64,000 nucleotides of DNA from an uncultured Winogradskyella sp. (GTDB lineage Bacteria > Bacteroidota > Bacteroidia > Flavobacteriales > Flavobacteriaceae), in contig NZ_CANMIW010000003.1 in assembly GCF_947498005.1 (NCBI RefSeq), positions 248,001 through 312,000 on the forward strand, read 5' to 3'. The position numbers and the translations under genes were made by a program. Shown here piece by piece: positions 45,409-54,193 of this stretch. Below the pieces are notes generated by a model. That model saw nothing but the letters and a program-made list of their open reading frames with translations. It was not told where the DNA came from and searched no databases. Each line of letters opens with the position of its first letter. Position 1 is the stretch's first letter.

Positions 45409-45891
45409 TTAACCTAACTCGTTAAAAATAGTATGCATTAATCGTTTTTTATCGTTCAGACTTTCCTCTAATGAAATCATAGTTTCTGTTCTATAAACAC
45501 CATCAATATCATCTAACATAAAGATAATATCCTTTGCATGCATAGTATCTTTTGCTCTAATTTTACAGAAAATATTAAACTTTCCTGTTGTGATATGTGC
45601 TACAGTAACATAAGGAATTTCATTAATACGCTCTAATACAAACTTAGTTTGCGAAGTATTTTGAAGAAAAACACCTACGTAAGCAATAAATGAATAATCT
45701 AGTTTATGATAATCTAATGTTAATGAAGAACCTTTAATAATTCCTGCTTCTTCCATTTTTTTAACACGCACGTGAACTGTACCAGCAGAAATCAATAATT
45801 TCTTAGCTATATCAGTAAAAGGAATACGTGTATTATCGATAAGCATATCGAGGATTTGATGATCAACTTCATCCAATTTAAACTTTGCCAT
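45409..45891 (-). CDS. Lrp/AsnC family transcriptional regulator
   Basis: A 160-residue regulator. The N-terminal winged helix-turn-helix (about 1-55) has ILDMLIDNTRIPFTDIAKKL and ISAGTVHVRVKKMEEAGIIKG. The C-terminal RAM ligand-binding domain has TGKFNIFCKIRAKD and EIPYVTVAH. Such proteins form octamers and respond to amino acids; the nearby proline dehydrogenase is a possible target, but nothing here proves it. It has its own -7 box (45917-45924) and terminator (45356-45388), so it is monocistronic. Confidence 0.9.
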   Translation of the reverse strand: MAKFKLDEVDHQILDMLIDNTRIPFTDIAKKLLISAGTVHVRVKKMEEAGIIKGSSLTLDYHKLDYSFIAYVGVFLQNTSQTKFVLERINEIPYVTVAHITTGKFNIFCKIRAKDTMHAKDIIFMLDDIDGVYRTETMISLEESLNDKKRLMHTIFNELG

Positions 45892-45916
45892 TATTTAATA
45901 ATCTTTAGATTAAACG

Positions 45917-45924
45917 CAAAAATA
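45917..45924 (-). promoter_or_regulatory. -7 box for the Lrp/AsnC-type gene
   Basis: The minus strand reads TATTTTTG, an exact TAnnTTTG match, giving a leader of about 20 nt. The -33 region is not well conserved. Confidence 0.45.
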
Positions 45925-45965
45925 ACACATTTAATATAACGATAACGCATAAAAACTGAATAATT

Positions 45966-47111
45966 TTAAGAATTTAGTGAGATTCTTTCATTATTCAACA
46001 ACACGAAATCGATTTCGTTACCTAGTTTTAGCTCTGTATTTGAAATTGTTTTTACCGTATTTCCATTTGCCTCTATTTCTTTGTGACCAAATTTAGATTC
46101 TAATTTAGAAATTTGAACAATTTTTGGAATAAAACAGACTTTATTATCCTTTAGCACTTCTTGAAACTGAAATGCAACATCAGTAAGTTGATTTTTAGTA
46201 GAATTCAGCTTTGCATTCCTTATAATAACATCATAAAAGCACTTCCCATTTTCTGGTATATCTAAATAAGCAATGTAGTTGTCTTCATTTATACCATCAG
46301 CAATAACATCTAATCCTTTTAAAAGTGACATAAACATCAAACGCCTTACGGTTTCTCTTTGGTAATCATCAGCAAAATGACCAGCTTCATATAATATAGT
46401 AGGTACTCCAAAATTTTGGAACGTGTCTCCTACACAATTAATATTGAATCCATCATCATATCTTCCAACAGCATTAGGAATCTCTTCTTGTAATAAATTA
46501 TTAATCTCTGCGACTATGGCCATTGCCACTTTCCTATTCTTAGTAAGGGATCTTTCCTGATCTTGAGCAGGAGATAAAAACGACAATGTTGCGATATTAT
46601 TCGTTTCACCAGCACTAAATATGGTGCGTTGACCATGAAGATTAAAACAATAATCTGGGAGAAATTCATTATAAGTACGTCTTAGGACTATACTTTCTGG
46701 CTGGCTTAAATCTTGTGCATCTCTATTTAAATCAACTAAATTGGCATTAATACGTGTATAACGTTCTGCACCATCTGGGTTTAAAATTGGGATTATAAGT
46801 AATGTGCAATTCTCTAATATCGTTTTTACAATGTCATTATGAGTTTCAAACAAATTAAAACAATCAAAAAGTGCTTTTGTCGATGTTGATTCATTGCCAT
46901 GCATTTGCGACCATAACAAAATTTTCATTGGTCCATTCCCAAATTCAAAACTATAAATTGGTCGTTCCTCTACAGAATAACCAATAGTTGATATTCTAGA
47001 TTTTGAAAATTTATCAAAACAATTTTCTATGTGAGAATTGGTAATATAACGTCCAGATAATTCCTTCGTTTTTACAGTTGGGAATATGGTGTTTAAAAGT
47101 TCTAAATTCAT
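45966..47111 (-). CDS. M14-family zinc carboxypeptidase-like protein
   Basis: A 381-residue protein with the M14 zinc site. HxxE is in LLWSQMHGNESTSTKALFD, the substrate Arg region is PDGAERYTRINANLVDLNRDA, the third ligand region is YCFNLHGQRTIFSAGETN, and the catalytic Glu is in TILYEAGHF. I see no signal peptide, so it is probably cytoplasmic, like other succinylglutamate-desuccinylase/M14-type proteins of Flavobacteriia. The exact substrate is unknown. It is divergent from the XRE-type regulator gene, and the shared 303-nt region carries operator-like palindromes. Confidence 0.8.
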   Translation of the reverse strand: MNLELLNTIFPTVKTKELSGRYITNSHIENCFDKFSKSRISTIGYSVEERPIYSFEFGNGPMKILLWSQMHGNESTSTKALFDCFNLFETHNDIVKTILENCTLLIIPILNPDGAERYTRINANLVDLNRDAQDLSQPESIVLRRTYNEFLPDYCFNLHGQRTIFSAGETNNIATLSFLSPAQDQERSLTKNRKVAMAIVAEINNLLQEEIPNAVGRYDDGFNINCVGDTFQNFGVPTILYEAGHFADDYQRETVRRLMFMSLLKGLDVIADGINEDNYIAYLDIPENGKCFYDVIIRNAKLNSTKNQLTDVAFQFQEVLKDNKVCFIPKIVQISKLESKFGHKEIEANGNTVKTISNTELKLGNEIDFVLLNNERISLNS

Positions 47112-47414
47112 GTGCTTAAATTATCATTTGCAAATGTAATCATTTGATAATTTACAATTGTAAACAATCAATATCAGTTAATTTTTTACAACCGTAAACC
47201 TAAATGATATATTTTTCTGTGCGAAGCTATATTGAAAATAACAAATTCTAACTAATGCTCTAATTTATAATGTAAAATATTATTTATCAGTCAATTATAT
47301 TCAAAAATCAATCTTATAGTTTAATACGAATACAATTATTAATTTATATTTAACACAAATTAAACACCTTTTGTTTACATTTGTGTACTAGTATTTACAA
47401 TTATAAAGTTTACA
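47112..47414. other. Divergent regulatory region between M14 peptidase and XRE-type regulator genes
   Basis: A 303-nt intergenic region without a gene. It holds two exact -7 boxes, one for each direction, and a set of related 14-nt palindromic sites near both ends (listed separately). The middle part (about 47200-47370) is AT-rich with nothing I can name. Confidence 0.6.
47125..47198. promoter_or_regulatory. M14-side operator-like palindromes and promoter
   Basis: The minus-strand -7 box TACATTTG lies at 47138-47131, within the palindrome CATTTGCAAATG (47125-47136). Just upstream are the perfect 14-nt palindrome TTTACAATTGTAAA (47151-47164), which covers the -33 region, and the related TTTACAACCGTAAA (47185-47198). 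Binding here would be expected to block the M14 promoter. Confidence 0.5.
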
Positions 47415-47422
47415 ATGATAAA
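47374..47422. promoter_or_regulatory. Regulator-side operator-like palindromes and promoter
   Basis: The plus-strand -7 box TACATTTG (47376-47383) is embedded in TTTACATTTGTGTA (47374-47387, 11 of 14 like the M14-side palindrome). TTTACAATTATAAA (47394-47407) and TTTACAATGATAAA (47409-47422) follow, the last covering the ATG at 47415. The arrangement suggests autoregulation. Confidence 0.5.
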
Positions 47423-47789
47423 CTCTGTTGATTTTACAAAAAGACTTCAAAAAGTCATTGATTTTTACAACGAAACAGCTTCAAGTTTTGCTGAAAAAAT
47501 TGGTGTTCAACGCTCAAGTATTTCGCATATTTTATCTGGAAGAAATAAGCCAAGTTTAGACTTTGTGATGAAGGTTCTACACTCCTATCCTGAAGTAGAA
47601 TTATATTGGCTCATGAATGGAAAAGGTAATTTTCCGAGTGATTTAAAAAATTCAGAAAATCAAAACTCTCAAATAACCGAAACTAAAACTCCACCTCAAT
47701 TACCTATATCAGAATCCAATTCTGATTCCGATATTGAAAAAATTGTCATATTCTATAAAGACGGAACTTTTAAAAGTTATAAGCCCTAA
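47415..47789 (+). CDS. XRE-type helix-turn-helix regulator
   Basis: A 124-residue protein. The HTH-XRE domain covers about residues 5-70, with SSFAEKIGVQRSSISHILSGRNKPS as helices 2-3 and LYWLMNGKG at its end. A polar linker (about 75-105, rich in Ser, Asn and Pro) leads to a short conserved-looking tail (DIEKIVIFYKDGTFKSYKP). It is divergent from the M14 peptidase gene. Operator-like palindromes flank its promoter and overlap its start codon, so negative autoregulation is likely. Confidence 0.85.
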   Translation: MINSVDFTKRLQKVIDFYNETASSFAEKIGVQRSSISHILSGRNKPSLDFVMKVLHSYPEVELYWLMNGKGNFPSDLKNSENQNSQITETKTPPQLPISESNSDSDIEKIVIFYKDGTFKSYKP

Positions 47790-47808
47790 TATTCTTTTTA
47801 CTATTCAT

Positions 47809-47816
47809 TATCTTTG
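47809..47816 (+). promoter_or_regulatory. -7 box for the lipoprotein gene
   Basis: TATCTTTG is an exact TAnnTTTG match 14 nt before the ATG at 47830, so the leader would be very short (about 7 nt). Confidence 0.4.
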
Positions 47817-47829
47817 TTAAAAAGATTTT

Positions 47830-48216
47830 ATGAGAGTAATAATTTTACTTTTTTCACTGCTATTTTTAACGAGTTGTTATGAAACTGAAAGAAATTGTAC
47901 AGATTTTAAAACTGGTACTTTTGATTTTACATATACGCTAGATGGTGTAGAACAAACAACACGCTTTACACGAACAGAAAACTTCAATATAGATTATCAT
48001 AACGGGAAAGTAGACTCATCTTCCGTGAGATGGATAAATGATTGCGAGTTTATACTTAAGAAGTTACATCCTACTAGTAATTCTGAAAAAGATGCTATTC
48101 ACATGAAAATATTATCTACTTCTCAAGACTCATATATGTTTGAATATAAATTAGCTGTTAAGCGACCAAACAAACCGCTTAATGTTGAAAAAGGTATTGC
48201 TGTAAAAATAAAATAA
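47830..48216 (+). CDS. Small lipoprotein, hypothetical
   Basis: A 128-residue protein with a lipoprotein signal: MRVIILLFSLLFLTSC, lipidated Cys at 16. The mature part (NCTDFKTGTFDFTYTLDGVEQTTRFTRTENFNIDYHNGKVDSSSVRWINDC in two halves) has alternating hydrophobic residues that suggest a small beta-sandwich, with a second Cys pair possibly forming a disulphide. Homologues are frequent in Flavobacteriaceae and have no known role. It lies 4 nt before terC and is probably cotranscribed with it. Confidence 0.7.
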   Translation: MRVIILLFSLLFLTSCYETERNCTDFKTGTFDFTYTLDGVEQTTRFTRTENFNIDYHNGKVDSSSVRWINDCEFILKKLHPTSNSEKDAIHMKILSTSQDSYMFEYKLAVKRPNKPLNVEKGIAVKIK

Positions 48217-48220
48217 TTTT

Positions 48221-49006
48221 ATGTTAGATTTTCTACTTACTTCAGATGCTATAATGGCATTGTTAACCTTAACGTTTCTTGAAATTATTCTGGGAATAGA
48301 TAATATTGTTTTTATATCTATTGCTGCTAATAAACTTCCAGAACACCAACGAAATAGAGCAACCAACATTGGCTTAATTCTAGCTATGGTGCAACGTATT
48401 ATACTACTTTTCTTTGTGTCATTTTTGGTTGGTCTAAGTAAGCCATTTTTTACCGTAGACAATAATTGGCTTTCCATTGGAGTCAGTTGGCAAGCGATTA
48501 TTCTGTTTGCTGGCGGTTTGTTTTTAATTTATAAAAGTACTTCAGAGATAAGAGAAAAGGTCGAAAACCCGTCTCACGATGAAGATGAAGTTAAATCTAA
48601 GCCTATAAAATCTCTTAGTAATGCTATTGTTCAAATTGTTATTATTGACTTTATATTCTCTATAGACTCCATACTTACAGCAGTTGGTATGACAAACGGA
48701 TTGCATCCTAACCATAATTACACTTTAGTTTTAATGATCATAGCAGTAATGATATCAATTGGCATTATGATTGGTTTTGCAAACCCAATAAGAAAATTCA
48801 TAAACGCTCATCCTAGCATACAGATACTAGGTTTAGCATTCTTAATTTTAATTGGATTTATGCTCATTACAGAAGCTGCACACCTCTCACATACAGAGTT
48901 TTTTGGCAAATCCGTTGGCGCAATTCCTAAAGGTTATCTATATTTTGCTATAGCATTTTCATTATTCGTAGAATTTATAAACTTTAAAACGACGAAGAAA
49001 AAATAA
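48221..49006 (+). CDS. TerC family integral membrane protein
   Basis: A 261-residue protein with seven predicted helices. The TerC signatures are FLEIILGIDNIVFISIAANKLP in the first helix and IDFIFSIDSILTAVGMTNG in the middle; both contain the Asp residues thought to bind metal. Members of the family export manganese (Alx, MntP-linked) or metalate secreted enzymes, and some confer tellurite resistance. The specific role here is unknown. The gene follows a lipoprotein gene by 4 nt; the charged loop between helices 3 and 4 (NPSHDEDEVKSKP) is cytoplasmic. Confidence 0.88.
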   Translation: MLDFLLTSDAIMALLTLTFLEIILGIDNIVFISIAANKLPEHQRNRATNIGLILAMVQRIILLFFVSFLVGLSKPFFTVDNNWLSIGVSWQAIILFAGGLFLIYKSTSEIREKVENPSHDEDEVKSKPIKSLSNAIVQIVIIDFIFSIDSILTAVGMTNGLHPNHNYTLVLMIIAVMISIGIMIGFANPIRKFINAHPSIQILGLAFLILIGFMLITEAAHLSHTEFFGKSVGAIPKGYLYFAIAFSLFVEFINFKTTKKK

Positions 49007-49143
49007 ATACAACTTTAAAATTGAAAAAAATTAAAGTTGTAGAACGTTGTTTTTAATCCGCTTAACTAAAATTCCTCATCTAATTAGGATACGCGAATTT
49101 GGTTTTACTATATTTCGACAAAATTAACATGTTTTTAAAACAG

Positions 49144-49154
49144 ACCCAAATCTA
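49144..49154 (+). promoter_or_regulatory. ACCCAAATCTA leader motif (site 3)
   Basis: An exact copy of the 11-mer at 17830-17840, 16 nt before the MBOAT 3 start codon. A -7-like TATATTTC lies at 49109-49116, so the motif would be near the 5' end of the transcript. Confidence 0.3.
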
Positions 49155-49169
49155 TAAAACACTCAGTTA

Positions 49170-50579
49170 ATGCTTTTTAACTCGTTAGAATATCTTATAT
49201 TTTTACCTATAGTCTTCATTATCTATTGGTTACTAAAAAACAGCTACAAGAAGCAGAATATCTTATTGCTTATCTCGAGCTATGTGTTTTACGGTTGGTG
49301 GGATTATCGTTTTTTATCTCTAATCATTTTCAGTTCTTTTTTAGATTACTTTGTTGGTCAAAAAATCGAAGAAGCTATTGGCAACAAAAACAAAAAGCGC
49401 TGGCTATTAGTAAGCTTATGCTCTAACTTAGGTTTACTTGCCGTATTTAAATATTACAATTTCTTTGCAGATTCATTTTCAAGTACGATGTCTAGTATAG
49501 GCTGGGAAGTTAATGACCTTACGTTAAACATCATATTACCTGTAGGTATTAGTTTTTACACTTTTCAAACGCTGAGCTACAGCATTGATATTTATAGAAA
49601 CGAAATAAAAGCGAGTAGAGATATTGTTGGTTTTTTTACGTTCGTTAGCTTATTTCCGCAATTAGTTGCTGGACCAATTGAACGAGCATCTAACCTAATG
49701 CCACAAATAGAAGGCAAAAGAAAACTAAACGCTACATTAATAAAAACAGGCGTATTTCAAATCTTTATAGGTTTATTTAGAAAAGTTGCCATTGCAGATA
49801 ACCTAGGTGTCTATGTAGATTCAGTTTACGGAAACTATGAAATACATAATAGTTCTACACTTCTAGTCGCAACTGTTTTTTATGCATTTCAAATTTATTT
49901 TGATTTCTCTGGTTACTCTGACATTGCTATTGGTAGCGCAAAACTCTTTGGGTTTAATTTTAATAGAAACTTTAATTTCCCTTATTTCTCAAGAACGCTT
50001 ACTGAATTTTGGCGACGTTGGCATATGTCATTATCCTTTTGGTTAAGAGATTATCTTTACATCTCCTTAGGTGGAAACAGAAAAGGAATTGTTATTACCT
50101 ACCGAAACTTATTACTTACAATGCTAATTGGCGGCTTATGGCATGGAAGCTCTTGGAATTTTGTGATTTGGGGAGGAATTCATGGGTTGTTTTTAAGTTT
50201 AGAAAAGTACACGTTTTCCGCTTTAAAAATTAAAACCTTTAATGCATTTGGGTACATCTATACATTTATTGTTGTACTAGTTGCTTGGATATTTTTTAGA
50301 GCGCCAGATTTTCATTCTGCCTCAACTATAATTGTAGAAATATTTAGCTTTAACTACGGAAGCCTTTTTGTTGGAAACATTAATACTTTTATCAATGGTC
50401 TATTATTGCTAGTTTTAGGGTTCTGTATAGATTTAAAAATCTTTAGGTCTAAAACACCTCTGGAAGATTATGGTATTAAATTCAATACCGTAAAATTATC
50501 CATTATTGTTTCTGTTATAATTATAATGCTGTGCTTGTTCTATTCAACAGCTGAAAACTTTATTTATTTTCAATTCTAG
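49170..50579 (+). CDS. MBOAT family O-acyltransferase 3 (orphan pair)
   Basis: A 469-residue MBOAT with the complete set of motifs: MLFNSLEYLIFLPIV start, SYVFYGWWDYRFL, AGPIERASNLMPQI, FWRRWHMSLSFWLRDYLYISLGG, and the catalytic H325 in GGLWHGSSW. It ends ENFIYFQF like the other two copies. It lies 6.7 kb outside the polysaccharide locus, between terC and parC, and is followed 4 nt later by its own SGNH gene. It probably acylates a surface glycan; whether that is the same polymer is not known. Confidence 0.9.
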   Translation: MLFNSLEYLIFLPIVFIIYWLLKNSYKKQNILLLISSYVFYGWWDYRFLSLIIFSSFLDYFVGQKIEEAIGNKNKKRWLLVSLCSNLGLLAVFKYYNFFADSFSSTMSSIGWEVNDLTLNIILPVGISFYTFQTLSYSIDIYRNEIKASRDIVGFFTFVSLFPQLVAGPIERASNLMPQIEGKRKLNATLIKTGVFQIFIGLFRKVAIADNLGVYVDSVYGNYEIHNSSTLLVATVFYAFQIYFDFSGYSDIAIGSAKLFGFNFNRNFNFPYFSRTLTEFWRRWHMSLSFWLRDYLYISLGGNRKGIVITYRNLLLTMLIGGLWHGSSWNFVIWGGIHGLFLSLEKYTFSALKIKTFNAFGYIYTFIVVLVAWIFFRAPDFHSASTIIVEIFSFNYGSLFVGNINTFINGLLLLVLGFCIDLKIFRSKTPLEDYGIKFNTVKLSIIVSVIIIMLCLFYSTAENFIYFQF

Positions 50580-50582
50580 ATT

Positions 50583-51527
50583 ATGAACTCAGATATCACA
50601 AAAAAGCTTTTAAAAATTGTTGTGCTGACCATAATCATTAGTTATGGATTAGATAAACTTGTCTTCTTTGGCTTAAACAAGATTAGCGACAATGTAATGA
50701 CAGGACAAGCCATCGGAAAGCTTAATCAATTTCTATCAGTAAAAGACAATACAGATTTTTTGGTTTTTGGAAACTCAAGAGCCAACCACCATATTGATGT
50801 CGATTTATTTAACGACAACAGCTACAACATGGGAGTTGACGGTGTTGGTATTGCTTATAATAGCACTTTAATTAACACCTTGCAAGAAGATAAAAAACAA
50901 TACGTTATAGTTCATATTGATACTAAAAACTTTTTTGATAAGGATTACGATGGATCAGACATTAGAGGGTTAAAAACAAAGTATCATAGAAACGACCAAA
51001 TTACGACAGCTTTAAATAATTCTAACCGATTATCTTTACTACAGCATATCTATTATAGCATGAATTATAATGGAAATGCGATTGGAATTATTAAAAATTA
51101 CTTTAAACCTGGTTACGACTTTAAGACTTATAATGGTTATGATCCTTTAACAATAAATAAGTCTCAAGAAGAAATGAGAGACACCATATTGTCTAAAGCT
51201 GATACCAACGAGGAATGCAACAAAAACCTTGAAATGAATTTAGTTGCAATTGATTATTTAAAATCGATGAAATCATTTATAGATAAAGCACCAAACAAAA
51301 CTTTTCTATTTGTCACATCACCTATCTACAACGACACTTGTGATAAAGACAATAAAATGCTAACAGCATTAATGAATGAACTCGGATTAAATTATTTGGA
51401 TTACACCAATTTATACAAAAACCAAAAAGACAATTCATTTTGGAAAGACCCAACACACTTATCTAAAGAAGGTGCTGAGGCATTTTCTTCTGTATTATTG
51501 AAACGATATAAAACGCTTAATAATTAA
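50583..51527 (+). CDS. Membrane-anchored SGNH-like protein, partner of MBOAT 3
   Basis: A 314-residue protein with an N-terminal anchor (LLKIVVLTIIISYGL, about 9-23) and an extracytoplasmic SGNH-like domain: nucleophile motif FLVFGNSRANHH (S65) and C-terminal D289 and H292 in KDPTHLSKEGAEAF. The GNSR and DxxH pattern is closer to the SGNH protein at 25497 (GASR, DxxH) than to that at 27939. It starts 4 nt after MBOAT 3. Its stop shares TTAA with the convergent parC stop. Confidence 0.7.
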   Translation: MNSDITKKLLKIVVLTIIISYGLDKLVFFGLNKISDNVMTGQAIGKLNQFLSVKDNTDFLVFGNSRANHHIDVDLFNDNSYNMGVDGVGIAYNSTLINTLQEDKKQYVIVHIDTKNFFDKDYDGSDIRGLKTKYHRNDQITTALNNSNRLSLLQHIYYSMNYNGNAIGIIKNYFKPGYDFKTYNGYDPLTINKSQEEMRDTILSKADTNEECNKNLEMNLVAIDYLKSMKSFIDKAPNKTFLFVTSPIYNDTCDKDNKMLTALMNELGLNYLDYTNLYKNQKDNSFWKDPTHLSKEGAEAFSSVLLKRYKTLNN

Positions 51528-54193
51528 AACAAAGTAACCTGGCCTTTATCGTCGGTTTCTAAATCATCGTCATTATCATCAGTTTTATCTGTAGCATCTA
51601 AATTTTCAGCTTTAATTTCTGTTTTAGAATCAGTATTTAAAGTTTCTTCGCCTACAACTTCCAAATCATCTGCATGCACTTCTTCTGGTGCTTCGTAAGG
51701 CAAAGATTCTAGTAAATTAACTTGATTAATTTTATCTTTAGTTAATTGATTCCCTTGAGCAGTAATACCTTTTATTGATATAAACGCTTCTAAATCGACT
51801 TCCATATTAGGCTTACGATCTTTACCACGCTCTTTGGTAAATTCTACTTCTGCCATTGGTCGCCAATCGGTAGAAACTATTTCTAATTGAGAATCTGCAT
51901 GATCTGATATAAAAGATTCCTCCTTTCCTTCTTGCTCAACTATAAATCGTTTCACATAATAACGTTCTTTTTCTCCATCGTAATAAATAGCAGAAATTGG
52001 TTTTTTAGGAATCCATTTTTCAAGAACAATCATATCACTATCAAAATGCGTCGTTAATTCAGGAATAATGCATTTAATGATTCCAGATTGATTTATAATT
52101 AAAAGTCTATCCTCTCCTCTAAATTCACCTATTAGCTCACCTCTTCCATCAACATTTAATCGCTGAACAGTATCGTCAAACCATATTTTACGTGGTTTTA
52201 ATGTTGATACTCCTTTTTCCTTAAGTTCTATGCGTTTTATAGGATGCTTAGTTACCGTATTTCCTTTAGATGCTCTTCCTTTAATTAGGACGTTTGCAAA
52301 ATCTAAATCCCACTTCATCTTTTTAATACCTCCTATTTGCCTCAACATAATAGTAACAACTTCAGCTTCACCATTAGGATTAGCAGAGAAATATAATAAT
52401 GGAGAATTTTTACTACCATTAGTTAAATCGTATTCTCGATCTCTCGTCATACTCGTTACCGCAAAACGTTTAACGTAGGACGCACCTCCTTTGCCATCAC
52501 GATAAATCAAATTGTAAATAGTACGTTTATCTTTTTTCTTAAAGACAGCTACATGAATTATGTTTTTTCCAATAAAGGTTTTTGAATCTACTTTGGTAAC
52601 CATCATTTTACCGTCCTTAGTAAAAACAATAATATCATCAATATCACTACAGTCACAGACGTATTCATCACGTTTAAGTGCTGTTCCAATAAAGCCTTCT
52701 TCTCTATTAACATAGAGCTTAGTATTTCTAATAATTACTTTTGTAGCATCTACATCTTCAAATATCCTTATTTCAGTTTTACGCTCTTTACCTTCACCGT
52801 AATCCTTTTTTAATCTTTCGAAATATGCTATGGCATAATCAATTAGATTTGCTAAGTGATGCTTTACTTCAGCTATCTGATCTTCCAAAGCATCTATTTT
52901 CTGTTGTGCTTTATCGATATCAAATTTAGAAATACGCTTAATTCTAATTTCGGTTAAACGCGTAATATCTTCTACTGTTATAGCACGTTTTAAATGTTTT
53001 ATATGAGGTTGAAGTCCTTTGTCAATAGCATTTATCACACCATCCCAAGTTTCTTCTTCTTCAATATCGCGATAAATACGTTTTTCAATAAAAATACGCT
53101 CTAACGAAGCAAAATGCCATTGTTCTTGAAATTCACCTAATCTAATTTCTAATTCACTCTTCAAAAGCTCTACAGTATTATCTGTAGAACGACGCAACAT
53201 TTCGGTTACACCAACGAAATAGGGTTTGTTATCTTCAATTACACAACCTAATGGCGAAATAGATGTTTCACAATTTGTAAAAGCGTATAACGCATCAATA
53301 GTTTTATCTGGAGATAATCCAGAAGGCAAATGAATTAAGATTTCAACTTCAGCAGCTGTATTATCTTCTATTTTTTTAATTTTTATTTTGCCTTTATCAT
53401 TTGCTTTAAGAATAGAATCAATCAATGAAGATGTTGTAGTAGCAAAAGGAATCTCTGTAATAACTAAAGAGTTTTTATCGCGTTGAGAAATTTTTGCTCT
53501 CACCCTAACTTTTCCACCTCGCAGACCATCATTATAATTTGTAAAGTCTGCTATACCAGCTGTTGGAAAATCTGGCAAAATAGTAAAGCGTTTACCTTTT
53601 AAGTGTTTTACAGAGGCATCTATAAGTTCAATAAAATTATGTGGTAAAATTTTAGTTGATAAACCAACGGCAATTCCTTCTCCTCCTTGTGCTAAAAGCA
53701 AAGGAAACATAACTGGTAAATTAATTGGCTCCTTTCTTCTTCCATCATAAGAGGCCTGCCATTCTGTAATTTTTGGATTATAAACAACGTCTAAAGCAAA
53801 TTTTGATAAACGTGCTTCTATATAACGTGATGCTGCTGCTCGATCTCCTGTGAGTATATTTCCCCAGTTTCCCTGTGTATCTATTAGTAAATCTTTTTGA
53901 CCAATTTGCACCATGGCATCTGCGATACTCGCATCACCATGCGGATGGTATTGCATAGTATGACCTACAATATTTGCCACTTTATTATAACGACCATCGT
54001 CTAAGTCTTTCATAGAGTGCATTATACGGCGTTGTACTGGCTTAAAACCATCCTCAATAGCTGGTACAGCACGTTCTAAGATTACATAAGATGCATAATC
54101 TAAAAACCAATCTTTATACATTCCGGTAACCTTCTTAATAGTTTCTTGGCTACCGTTATCGTCATTTAACAACTCGTCATGTTCTTCTGTCAT
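51524..54193 (-). CDS. parC: DNA topoisomerase IV subunit A
   Basis: An 889-residue type IIA topoisomerase cleavage subunit. The winged-helix region has AVPAIEDGFKPVQRRIMHSM and HPHGDASIADAMVQIGQ. The catalytic Tyr is Y124 in AAASRYIEARLS. A coiled-coil gate (about 390-470) and a beta-pinwheel-like C-terminal domain follow, then an acidic tail (about 830-889, ending DDKGQVTLF). It works with the ParE-like subunit encoded 467 nt upstream to decatenate chromosomes. A small membrane-protein gene separates the two and abuts both, so all three form one operon. Confidence 0.92.
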   Translation of the reverse strand: MTEEHDELLNDDNGSQETIKKVTGMYKDWFLDYASYVILERAVPAIEDGFKPVQRRIMHSMKDLDDGRYNKVANIVGHTMQYHPHGDASIADAMVQIGQKDLLIDTQGNWGNILTGDRAAASRYIEARLSKFALDVVYNPKITEWQASYDGRRKEPINLPVMFPLLLAQGGEGIAVGLSTKILPHNFIELIDASVKHLKGKRFTILPDFPTAGIADFTNYNDGLRGGKVRVRAKISQRDKNSLVITEIPFATTTSSLIDSILKANDKGKIKIKKIEDNTAAEVEILIHLPSGLSPDKTIDALYAFTNCETSISPLGCVIEDNKPYFVGVTEMLRRSTDNTVELLKSELEIRLGEFQEQWHFASLERIFIEKRIYRDIEEEETWDGVINAIDKGLQPHIKHLKRAITVEDITRLTEIRIKRISKFDIDKAQQKIDALEDQIAEVKHHLANLIDYAIAYFERLKKDYGEGKERKTEIRIFEDVDATKVIIRNTKLYVNREEGFIGTALKRDEYVCDCSDIDDIIVFTKDGKMMVTKVDSKTFIGKNIIHVAVFKKKDKRTIYNLIYRDGKGGASYVKRFAVTSMTRDREYDLTNGSKNSPLLYFSANPNGEAEVVTIMLRQIGGIKKMKWDLDFANVLIKGRASKGNTVTKHPIKRIELKEKGVSTLKPRKIWFDDTVQRLNVDGRGELIGEFRGEDRLLIINQSGIIKCIIPELTTHFDSDMIVLEKWIPKKPISAIYYDGEKERYYVKRFIVEQEGKEESFISDHADSQLEIVSTDWRPMAEVEFTKERGKDRKPNMEVDLEAFISIKGITAQGNQLTKDKINQVNLLESLPYEAPEEVHADDLEVVGEETLNTDSKTEIKAENLDATDKTDDNDDDLETDDKGQVTLF

